Assembly: GCA_030340625.1 (NCBI GenBank)
Contig: JAOPHQ010002291.1
Span: 112,501-176,500, forward strand
Reading direction: 5' to 3'
Source of the DNA: Merluccius polli
Lineage: Eukaryota; Chordata; Actinopteri; Gadiformes; Merlucciidae
Length of the DNA stretch: 64,000 nucleotides
In this document: piece after piece, positions 36,133 to 48,385 of the stretch
Numbering within the stretch: position 1 is the first letter of the stretch
How the letters are laid out: each line of letters begins with the position of its first letter
Notes under the pieces: generated by a model
What the model saw: the letters and a program-made list of their open reading frames with translations, nothing else
Told to the model about the DNA's origin: nothing
Database searches by the model: none
Made by a program: the position numbers and the translations under genes

Positions 36133-37486
36133 CAATGTGTAGATAAAAGCAGGGTATATAGCAAGTCATACACAGGCACAGGCTGACTAGCTGCATGACT
36201 GCCGGTGCTCTTTGGCAGTGGTGATAATAACTTAACACATGAGCCAGCACAACTCTCTCGCAGAATCCAAAAAGTAAAGTCATTATAAGTTACAACTTTA
36301 CCGGAATCCCGAACACTAAAAACTACTTTAACCATGAAATTTGATTTCCCACCCCCCCCCTCATAACTGTTCATAGCATTTCTTTCAAGGCAGGAGAAAA
36401 GCAAATAAATTCAAAATAACCTTCAACCATTGACAGTGACTGATAAAGTTCATAATTCACTTCAGATGTTCAATACACAAATAAACAACAATATACAACA
36501 TATATTTGCGGAAAATAAGTGGAGTGGACAGTTGGTATTGGTACGAGTGTCTTGAGTGTCTTGTTAGGGCATAATAACCCAACAAGACACTCAATTGAAT
36601 GCATGTTATTAGATATGTATTGTATTGTGTTTGTCAAAAGAGTACTTTCTACATTCAAAGGTGCAAAATTGTGTGTGTGTTTGTGTTGTCTGTGCATCTA
36701 TTTGAGTGTGTTAATTAGCAACTGAATGAGCATGAAATAGTCTGCGGCCCGTAGAAAATTACAACATTTAATGACATGATGACATGTGCTCTTGGGAAGG
36801 GTATTAAAAGATAATGTTCTGTTGAATAAACTAAAATGTATTCAAGGTTATAAAATACAGTGATGAACTGACAAAACAAACACTGTTTATTAGTGATGGC
36901 CTGTTAATTAAGGCGGTAGTACAAAGTATCTATCGCATCTGGATGGAAACGACAGTTACAGAACACTCCACCCCCATATTTGTACTGAATAATGTATAGC
37001 CCACATATTGTTAATAAGTATATAGAGTGGACATATAAATACAAAACTTACTACTTACATTAATAATATACATCAGCATTATATTATATTTTAAAGGCTG
37101 TGTAAAGCGAATTCTGAGATTTGTTTCTAAACACATTACACATGTTAGAAAGTCATTGCTGAAAACATGTGAAAAGACCGTTAGACCATTGGTAACACTT
37201 ATTAGATTAGGGACCACATATTCACCATTAACTAGTTGCTTATCAGCACGCACATTGGCTCTTTATTGGTCATTATAAAGCACTTATTAATGCATTATTC
37301 TGCATGACCATATTCTACAACTACTAGGCCATTAACTTTAATATTAGAGTTTTCCCTCAATAACCTAATTACTGCTTATTGATAGGAAGTAACAAAGTTT
37401 TACATAAATTACGATCTTAGCAACTAGTTAATGGTGAATATGTGGTCCCTAATCTAAAGTGTTACCAAATATACTATTCAAAATAT

Positions 37487-37539
<53 letters not shown>

Positions 37540-39458
37540 AAATAATATACATATCAAAAAGTATTTTTGCGGGGAAGTACCAGAACAACGACGGGGTCAT
37601 GGAGTGGGCCGTCGGTGTGCAGCGTCTCAACATCGGCCTCCACCAGGTAATCCCACGCCACGCCCAAGTCGATGAAGCTCTTGGAGCTGGCCTCCTCCCC
37701 CTTTCCGTTGAGGATGTAATGGCCCGTCACCTGGCTCTTCACCGCTGCAATCAAGTCATTTGTTAGGCAACTTGCAGAGAGATCGCAACCTCGTCACGAG
37801 TATAATAGAACAAGGCGGCATCGTCGTATTGAGAAATCTACTGATTTGGTTTTGTTGTCAAAGAAGATGCAGCGTGATTCTATAATACTGTGCCTTGTGC
37901 TGCTCATGAATGGAGTTCACAACATTAGTGTAGGTCTACTTCAATCATGATGAGCATATTCTGCTCATTTAAAATTAGTGAAACATTTCCAACACTTTAC
38001 AAAATCATACAAAGTGCCATTTAATAACAAACTGTTGTACATTTTGTTGTGCAATTAAAATATTAACATTGGCGCATAACTGAACACACTGAGATGAAAA
38101 TGAGAACAGAAGTTACATGTGGGCAAGAAGTTAAGACATGCTTTGCGATCATCCATCAACAGATGTCATCAAAGGGTTTATCACATGAATTTCTTTTCAG
38201 GATGAAGAAATCAAGTGGTCCTTTTTGGGAAGAAAAGATGAATAAAATGTGATTCAATGGACAAAAAACATACTTTGAACAGCACTAAGATTGTAGTCTA
38301 GAATGTTTTTGTCTATTGTTTTTGTAGAGACAGACAGACAGACAGACAGAGAGACAGACAGACAGACAGATATATAAATACAGAACTATTTCCTCTATGG
38401 TGGCATACCAATTGTTAGGGCATTCACGACTGACACATTTTAGAAGTCGAACACTACTCCCAAAAAGTAGTTGAGTAATTGTGGCAGATATCTCCGCCGC
38501 TTTTCCACCACATGGGATCACTCTGCTAGACTACTTGCTTGGATTGGTTTTCCATTAGCAAAAGTTTTGGAAAGTACCTGGTACTTCTTTTGGTATCACT
38601 TCAGTCGATGTTCCAAACGAGTCGATACTAAAAGATGACGTTAAAACACTTCTAATGGTTAATAATGAATACTAAATAATAAAGAAGGCTTTTAATAATG
38701 AATGTATTTAGGAGCTGTTTCAATGTTTGTGAACAGATACCAAAAAGCTATACCTACGAATAACAACGGGTCGGTCATTTAATAAAAATGAATATATAAT
38801 ATGTATCCTTTTATGGCGATCCGCCACCCACAATAGCCCCTGGTTGATTTCTCAGTGATTTCAATGAATCAAAACATTACACAATGTTCAAACCTGCACT
38901 GCACTAACAACGCGACTGCTTGCAGGGATAGCAGAGTCTTTCCTTCTCTAAATAGTGTCAGTGTCGACTAAAAAAATAATATTTCTGTCGTTCAACAGTT
39001 GAGAAAAATGTCGGTTAATTGATTTGGTGATGGATCAGTTATCGTGGCCATGTATTAATCCTCGCCAGGTAACATATTCAGTTGGATTCCAGGGCAACTG
39101 CACATCACCAACAGATGGCTTGATTAAGAACTAACCCTTAACCTTACTCTGGCGAAGCAGGTATGTATTCCAGCTCCCTATGGCCATTGATTATAAATGC
39201 ATCAATCACGTAGAGGTCTGAGCTATAATCAAAATCAGTTGCATTTCATATCGCATTTAATATCTGAGGTCAGTTGAGAGAAAATTGGGGGCAACTGTGG
39301 TTCCCCTCCTTCCTGATGACGATGAATCTATAGCTTCCACTAGGCCTCCCAAGTTTCTTACTGTAATTTAAGTTCTGATGAGAAAAGTTGATAACTTTCA
39401 TTTGATTTGCTTCCTCTGATTGGTATATAAAGGACTTTGACAAAAACATTCTGTAAAA

Positions 39459-39502
<44 letters not shown>

Positions 39503-42500
39503 AATAAACCAAAAATTTGTCTGAATATATACGTTTATTGAGGCATGTTTTCTCTAAATAAAATTCTGTCCAAGACACGGTTCAAGTAAAAGAAGCCGTT
39601 CATGACATGAAGGGAATTCCTATATATGTCGTGCCGGCAGCGAGTTCAATCACTCACAGGAATACTCGCTTGTTGTGTAACGTTGGCAAGGAATTCTGCG
39701 TTTGAACTAATTTCATGGCACTATGGACGCTCTCTGACATGTGTCAGAGAATAGCCTCAAGTAAATGTACATTTTAACACTTCAAGCAGCACAGTGTTCT
39801 GAGATAAGAGAATTTTCTCCTCTCGGGCATTAAATAAATAATGCTTTCCTGGGGTTATAAACTATAGTGTTATCACATCAGTCCTTGTGGAAAAATAAAG
39901 AAAATGAGGGTTAAGCTTCTCGGACACTGACAGTATAACGCCGCGGTGTGTGTGGATGCTGTGTGGAGCTCGATTTGGGCAGAGGTTGACTTTGATGTCT
40001 GCACCTGAGAGAGGGTTTAGCTTCTCGGACACATAGTATGACAATTTCAAATACAACATCGCTCATTATAACGCTCATACACAACAACGGTTCTAGCTTA
40101 AAAAAAAGTATCACAAAGTTGCCGTGGTTCGTAACCATGGGGATAATGCGTCTCCCTCCTTCCTACAACTCTTCGAATTTGAGCTGAAACAGGGGGTTCA
40201 CTTACACTTTAAGTGATGGAGATGTTTTTCAGGGCTACCCTATTAAATGGTTGATTTCTGGGGAACAAGCAGCTAAATATACTGTAGTGTAACCAGGTCT
40301 GACTTCAGAGACAACGCCGCTGAGTCAGAGTCTCTGAAAAAGTCAATAAAAGTTTTTTCTCTGGGAGAAACTTTCGAAAAATAGTAAAAAGCAGGCTTTC
40401 AACGCAGTTTGCTGCTGCCGGAGGCACAGCCACCTTGGCTGATGCCATTTTTATCAGAATCATCTGACACAGCATTGAGCGGTGTCTGGCTGCCTGCCCC
40501 TGCTGTGACAGTAGGGGCAGGCAGCCATTTACGATTCAGGCTGTGCTTTGGCCATCCAGTGGATAGGGGCAGTAGCCTGTGGACTTGACCAACAACCACT
40601 AGATTTTGTACCGGTTCCGTTTGAGTCTCACTAAATTTTGGTAAACATTTCCGTGTTATTTTTTTACTAAAACGTATAAAGTTTTTCAACGTGGGTAAGT
40701 CTGCTACTTCCGGCTAAAACACTTTTTCTGAGTGGTAGTTTTCTATTGGCTGCGCCGCCTGGCTTGAGTGAGCGTGCCGTGGGTGCGGATCCCATTCTCT
40801 CCGTTTCTTCTCAAACCTTTATGACGGTCACGGCTGCTCAGATCGCATTTCTTTAAAACTCGTAGGTGGAAGTTCCCCTGCTAGAACTGGGGCTCACGTA
40901 CCATTTAATTCCTAGTAGGCTTGAAATAGAAGTCATTCAACGCTATGCAAATTAGGATATAATTGTAGGATCATCATCCGAGGCGCTATCCATACATTTT
41001 CCCCCTCTTCGGAGGACAGTGAGGAGGACAGTGATGACATATCGTGAGGCGTAATTACACAGCACATCTATGTTTGTAATTATGCTCCAGCACTCACCAA
41101 GAATCTGAGGAGAGGCCTCATTTTCTTGGATGATCACGTGTCTCGCTCCGGGGGGAACCAGAAACATCTTAAGGTGACCTTGGCCGTTTGGCAGCGCAGA
41201 GGTAGAGGTAGAAGGACACATAAATAAAGAGACAGGTTAGTGTGCAGATATATAGAAAATACGTCGTCGTTTGCAGAGGTGGACATGTCGCATACTCACA
41301 TGGCATTTGAACTTTGCTCTATATAGGTTATTATATCTATATTCCTACGTGAACTTCCCCATTGACCAAGGAGGGCCACCAGGACATCATTTAAACATGG
41401 CATTATGGTTATTGATTCTCACAGGATAAGGACCCGTCGGTCACACCTACATGAATCTAAATAAGTTGAAGGCGAGATGTGACTCTGGCAGTGAGAATCA
41501 ATGAGCGGAGCCATGTGTTGACATTGACTCTTCAGACGCAGGGGAGGGAAGGAGAGCCTGAAGCCATGTTTAAATGAGCCGTCACAAATGAGGTGTTCAC
41601 ACAGAGGCTGCAAAGTTTCTCTCGGCCATGTTTGTCCACCCCATGCAAACAGTCCGTGACTCACCAAGTACATTTCTAGCATCTTCCGTCTCGTTCAGGT
41701 ACACATTTCGTGCTCCTTTGGGCAAGGAAAAGGCTCCTCTTGTTTTCCCTTGAATAGAACAATTCGGTTAGTTTTTACAGTATTCACGCAATCGGGTCAC
41801 AGTCTTTTTGCCGTTCGCCATTGAAATCAGCTGAAGGGCCGCACTCAACGGGAAGCGGCAGATAACTGAAAGAGGGATCACACAGGAAAAGCGACTATTT
41901 GCGTTGATGAACCCTAAGAGCAGAGCGGAGTGGCACTTGGAAAACATTTCCTCTACGAGCAGACAAAACCCGGTGCAACTTGTGGCGCATTCAAATCACC
42001 GGCCTGATTATGAATGAAGTTGCTGTGCTGTCAGGATCTCTGGGGTAACCGCTGCTGACTAAATGGCATTCTATCCACGAGGAAAACCACGGTAAATATA
42101 ACCTCACCTCACCTATGTGAGAACATCATATGACAGCAAACTATCTTATACACTAATAAACACTAATACATGAGTTTGCCGGTAGGGCTTGGAGGTGGGA
42201 AGAGACATTTCGCAGAGGTGTCTTCTTAAAAAAAAAAAAGAAGACGAAGACGAAGAAAGAAAAAAAATAAAAAAATAAGAAAAATAAGAAAAAAAATAAG
42301 ACTAGAAGACACAAGCATCCAATAGGTGCTAGGTTATGTTTAAGGATATTGCCACTAGGTTTTTCTATTTCACAAACACAACACTTTAGTTGGGGCGATT
42401 TCCCGTTAACAAGCCAGCACCAGACTAGGGTTAGTGTTAATTGTCTGCTAACTTTCTAACACTACAAACAACATTAAAGAAGACAAACCACTAAGGGGAG

Positions 42501-44152
42501 AGTCTATAATACAACATTCAGTCACACTGGATACTTGCATAGTGTGTTTTCCAACAAAGGCATTTCTTTGTGGCATCTCTTGCTTAACTGTCTTCCTGTT
42601 AAAAAATGTGAGTGGTTATAAAAGACAATCGTAAGGTAAACTAAGCATAGCTAATTTTATCATGCCTTTACTCCACTCTGTCATTTGCATTGCATTTCAG
42701 TGTATCTCTTATGTGGTAATTATGTGGTATTACCTCTTATAGTTGTCATGCAACCGTTCCATTACAGCCATAAAATGTTATTTACAACAAGAAAACATTC
42801 TGGGAGACAATAGGATTTACTGAAAATAAATTCTCTCATCATGTCCATCCATGCTTACAGTAAATGCCAAGGCAAATTTGCCCAGAAATAAACCACCCAC
42901 TCCTAATACAATAGAACATGAACAGTACACTTGACACAGTGAGCAAGTCTTATGACATCTTTCTTTTTCTGTATTATCTGTACGTTTCAAGTGTACATTT
43001 GTGTGCGCACACGTGTGTGTGTGTGTGTGTGTGTGTGTTGTTTTCATGTGTTGTGCTGTTGTTCACTTTGTATCCGCTTAGAGCAGTGGTTTGCAACAGG
43101 TCTAGCCTCAGGACCCGCATGTGCCATTAGTCATGAAGTCACCAATAATTGTAGTAATCAACAATGCCTTCATGTACTGTTCAAAACAACGAACAAGAAG
43201 CTGCAACAATTGGGGCTAAACTTTAATAAGCCATTAAAATATTGAAACATTAGTAAATTCATGGGCTACTTTCTAAAGATCAAGGTTTGGCATTTGCTCT
43301 GCAAACCACTCAAAATGGCCTGGCGACAACCCACCATTCGAGAATCACTGCTCTAAGATACAGAACAAGATCGGCATACCTCTTGAGTATTGCGTAACAA
43401 CGATAAAACGCTATACTGCATAAACATAATGAACTCTTCAGGTTCATGTGCAATTAAACACACACACACTTACAATAATGTGTAAGGGGAGCTGTGTGCG
43501 TGCAAGGTAGAGCCATAAATGTGCTTTGACTGCTAATTATGTCGAGGGTCTTTGTGCTGTTAACTTTCACCACCAGCAGCAGACTTTGCCGTCACTAACA
43601 CAAATCTTTTCTATACTACTACAGAGACCGAGGCCGTTCGTTTTGCAAAGGGTTGAGAAAAACCAACTGTGCGTACTAAAGATTTATTTGATTAAAAAAT
43701 TGGGTCTCCATTGCCTCTGAAAATGTAATTTGGTGCAACAGCTAAAAAGATCAAATGTGGTATTGCATTCATCGGTTTCTTTCTTACCTGCTTTCTTGGG
43801 CGTGCGAGTGAATGTCCCTTTAACTGTACGGCAATGTGAGTTGTCGCCGCCACAAACCCCACACTTGTCCTCAACTTTGTGAGAGCCAATTTCTCTGTCA
43901 CAGCCCACTTTCTGAAAATAAATAAATCGATAAAACGAAAAAATGAAAGAAATACATGACAAATTATAGGATAATAGAACAGTTAACCTATGTCAGCGGT
44001 AGAGCACCAGAAAAAGTGCTAGCAAGAAAATTACAGGACCACCGTGGGGCACCTGCAGGTAAGTGCTTTTTGTTGTATGAAATTTGATGACATCCTCCTT
44101 TGCACACACACACACATACACAAAGCCACACACATGCATGCATATACATGCG

Positions 44153-44248
<96 letters not shown>

Positions 44249-46535
44249 GCTGCATATACAAATCAGCCCAAAAAATAAGCATACCCTATATTCATATATA
44301 TGCGCAAGATAAGATGCATTTTTATAAATCCCAGACAGGAAATCTGCAAAGTGTGTACGTGTTCAAAATGTGTGGACGTGTGTTATAAGGTTCAGCCCTC
44401 CCCACTCCCCAGACTCTTAACCTCATCATCACTAGACCTGTTTCTCATGTTTTTACTTAATAACAAAAGCCAAAGTGGGCCTTACGGGTCAAGATTTGGG
44501 TCTAGATTCGATGCCAATAAAATGAAGCAGAGCAAAGATAGAAAGGTTTTAGTAGAGGTAGGTTTAGTCCTTACCACACACTCTCCTCGGGCACACATGC
44601 TGTAGGCGTCCTTGTAGGAACACCGGGTGCCGTCGTGTACCAACTGCTTCATATACGCCACGTCTGATGTCTCCCGGGACTGGCAGTACAGATGACATCT
44701 CTTGCTCGCTAGCGTAAAACAACAGCAACAACACAGGAAACACGTGAGGAACCTGCCTGATTGTTTCTTATCACAAACTGATCTTCTTAACGATGACTGT
44801 TGCTCCTGAAAGGCACTGTTGGTAAGATTTATGAGCTATTCTTTGAGTGTCATTTGTTAGAAATGGCATAACCATCCTTCAGCTATGAAGGAGTGACATG
44901 CACTGTGAGACTTTCTGTTTCGAGTTGACTGTGGAAATTTGGTTTTTGAGATCCGTGATTGGATCTCAAAATCTTGCTTCTTGCAAGATTTTGAGATCCA
45001 ATCTTGCTTTTTTCTGCTCTAGCTCTCCCTACGATCCTCCACTTTTACCTACAGGACCTTTAAAACAACACATAATACACATGGGATCTTTTTGACTGTT
45101 CCTTATTGTTTGTTTTTCACTATGGCAGTCTCTCCGTAATAATGGATTAAATACGTCAAATGTCATGAGAAAAAGTGACTGCATGTAATTGGGACATATT
45201 GAGTGTGTCATTTGTGTCTGCCATCGAACAAAAATGCATTTGATAGCGCAAATTGCTTAGACGTCTTGTTACATTTGACACCTACACGGCACAGGAAAAC
45301 ATAAAGGTCAGCACATTTAATCACACACAAATCTACATTGAAAGAAATTGTTTCTTCATAGTAAGGAGCGCTAAATCACTTTCATACAGCACGTTCTGCA
45401 GGCTGCTGCCCTGCATACTAAAGACAACCAGCCAATTAGAATAACAATTATGCGATCAGGCAGGAGACAGATGATCATGGGAAGAAGACACTATTGATAA
45501 ATAACTTGGGGATGGGTTCAAATCCACGTTCCGCACGTGTGATGGCTCCTTGGCTCGTCACACCGCCATCATAACCTACACCTGTATATTTCTTTGTCCC
45601 TTTCACACGTACACATCATAATACTCGGACATATCAAGACAATACAGGTACAATACAGGTCTCAGACAATTCAAAATATAATATAAAACACACACAGATG
45701 TCTGTCAGGACAGCCAAATCAAGGACAGCCTCGCTATTGTATAGTATTGTAATGGTAGCATACTAAAGGAAATCTCTCTTTCAGGCTTTTCGTAAGCCTG
45801 GTCCTGAAGCTAATGCCGCTTCAGATGACAATACTACAGAAACTACAGAAAATGAACCTGTTGCTAACATTACACCCGGTAAGTGAAAGTCGCATACAAG
45901 TTAGCAGATATTACCGTAACAGCAGGGGATTGTTGGTATGCGTATTTAATTCTATTATTTAGGCTACTGCCATATCTAGTGTACCTGAAGTGAGCTAGTT
46001 TTGTGTGTGTGTGTGTGTGTGTGTGGGTCCAGTAGTCAACAGAATGTTCATAATATAATCTGTAATGAGTGAATCTTCACTGTTATGCTGCTATTAAAAC
46101 TGATACGCCTATTCAGCTTTCCATTATTGTAATAATCTTTGCAATCTTAAATCATAATCCATGCTTCTGCATTGAAAATTGCCTGTGCTCCAGCAGCCGT
46201 ATTCATAAAACATCTGCGTATTCATAAAACATCTGCAGTAGCTCCTAACTGGCTGAGTTAGATGGTGATTATGATGAACACTAAAACAGTGGAAAATCAG
46301 TCCAAAGCGTTTAAATCTCTATACCTGTAAATGTCATCGGCTGTTAAAGTCTTGTGTTGCTTATGATTAATTGTTGATAACACACATACCCAGTCTTTCA
46401 GAATGCTCTCTCATTATGTGTGGGTGCATGTACTGTATGCGTTAGTGAGTGTGGTGGTGCTTATGGGGTGTCGCTCCGGGATGGGAGGGAATCATCACAG
46501 TATACCCACTACAATAAACTAGACTACACCACTGA

Positions 46536-46574
<39 letters not shown>

Positions 46575-47939
46575 CGTCCGACTGCTCATCCATCACTCAT
46601 CCACTCCTCCTATACCGGTACTGCCAAAAAGTAACCCTGTGTTATTGCTCAACTGCACAATCCCTCCACCCTGCCCTGCCTCGACTGACATACGAATGGC
46701 GGCGGCCGTGCTAACTCTCTCTGACAGGTGGCTGTTTGAAAGCACAATGGATTGACTCTTTCGGGCTTGTTTCACTTCAGTCAATAATGGTCAAAAGAAA
46801 AAATACATTCAGGCTTACGGTCTGGGTGTTCGTGTGGCAGCCAGTGGTGCTTTGTACCCTGGAACTCAAAGTGGGAGTTACGAAGCTGGCACTGCTGCGC
46901 TCTGAAATCCTCAAAGTGCTTCGGGCATTCGTCGGCGTTGCAGAGCTGATAGTCGTAGTTTATTCCTGGGCAGTCCTGGCCGCCGTTGGAGGGCCTTCGG
47001 GGAAGCAGAGCAAAATGAGTCACACAGAGATTTGCATCAAACCCCAAGTCCTCGGAGAGGCCTCACACGCGACACCGGCACCGAGAGAATCAAAGAGACC
47101 GTGGGCGACTGGTATGAAAAAATACTTTTCTGAGCACCTCACAGATAGGTTTGCAATTGTTTAGCTACAATGGGCGTAACTAGTTCTGGCGGGCACACCG
47201 TCAGCTGACGGCTAACGTGGTGCAATCAAACGCACGTACACTGATAAGGCGGTCCATTTAAGACCTTCCATCTTACACACACTCTCTGCAAAGTTAAGTG
47301 TGCTGAGCTCGATTTCACCCACCACCACCCCAGGCTCCACCTACTTTGGTTCTGCTCTGTATTGTATGTCACCTACACAACGGGTTGAGATATCTGATGT
47401 ACCCCATGGGTGGGGGGATTGTCTAGTGCTCCCTGTCAAATGTTGTTATGCTGTCTCTGACATCCGTATGTCATGCTTTAAATCCTAAAGCAGGCAGCAC
47501 CCTAAAAGAGTGGAACCATACCGCCAAACTAAAAGTGTCTTACCGTTTAATGCAATAAATGGTTAAATCTGTGACATGAGTGATTTTTGGCAGAACCGAG
47601 CCGTCTCTTACGCTGGGTCGGTGCACTGGCGGGTGCGGATACGGATCCCGGTCCCGCAGGAGCGTGAGCAGGCGCCATACTTGCTCCAGGCCCCCCACGA
47701 CCCATCCTGCTTCACCTGATTGGGGTTCTTCCACATGCAGTGACCTTTGTAGCACCACTGAGAAGACAGAGCAGAGGATATATATATATACCACCGGTCA
47801 AACAAATGATCCTTCCATGCAGTCCATCACTGATGGCATGAGCTGCCTACATGAGACAGAACAGGGAGATAATGATAGTGGCTGAGAGAGTACCTGCCCT
47901 ATTTAACTTCAAGTGTTTCTTATAGACGTCGGTGTGCGC

Positions 47940-47970
<31 letters not shown>

Positions 47971-48342
47971 CCCTTCACTGCTTCCACAGTTACTGCCAGG
48001 CTGCCAGAAATGTAATGGCTAAAAAAACACAGAATTCAATAATATATGTGTTCTATAATGACCTATAATTACACACATCAAATCAAATCTACAAAATTTA
48101 CATACAAAATTTGCAATACAAGGTGCTTTAACAATGAAATGAAAATACAACAAAATACAACAATGCAATGAAAATATAACAATACAATGAGAATACAACA
48201 ATACAGTGAAAATAAATGCTAATATAAGGAAAAGTCTTAGAAATAAGAGACATGGTAGAACAGATAGATATCAGTGTATAGTTAAGTAGAAAAGGGTGGA
48301 TGATATTTTATTTTGTTTTTATTTATTTTATTTTGTCATTTA

Positions 48343-48385
<43 letters not shown>

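Larger units (their letters stand above)
34478..37580 (-). other. adamts3: adamts3 intron with several mobile elements
   Basis: Contains the (TG)n acceptor tract (34485-34511), a hAT-type MITE (35031-35255), a long imperfect hairpin (35276-35338), a LINE tail (35522-35594), a (TG)n array (36098-36132), a 14-bp hairpin (36552-36594), a terminal-inverted-repeat MITE (37189-37468) and (TA)n (37492-37536). No coding exon seen. Confidence 0.65.
37745..41097 (-). other. adamts3: adamts3 intron
   Basis: Contains a (GACA)n array (38330-38370), a (TA)n array (39461-39499), a direct duplication of GGGTT(A/T)AGCTTCTCGGACAC (39910 and 40015), a hairpin (40487-40527) and copy 3 of the unclassified repeat (40693-40882). 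No coding exon seen. Confidence 0.6.
44709..46818 (-). other. adamts3: adamts3 intron
   Basis: Contains a 21-bp hairpin (44957-45003), an exon-like island on the opposite strand (45785-45878), a tandem duplication of GTATTCATAAAACATCTGC (about 46200-46240), and (AC)n at 46539-46573. No adamts3 exon seen. Confidence 0.6.

Noticed and set aside
39910..40034. Direct repeats GGGTT(A/T)AGCTTCTCGGACAC as a target-site duplication
   Set aside because: 20-bp repeats around about 85 bp with no element hallmarks; more likely a simple local duplication.
45505..45560. GGGTTCAAATCC as a tRNA or SINE B box
   Set aside because: No A box or tRNA-like fold upstream at the right distance.
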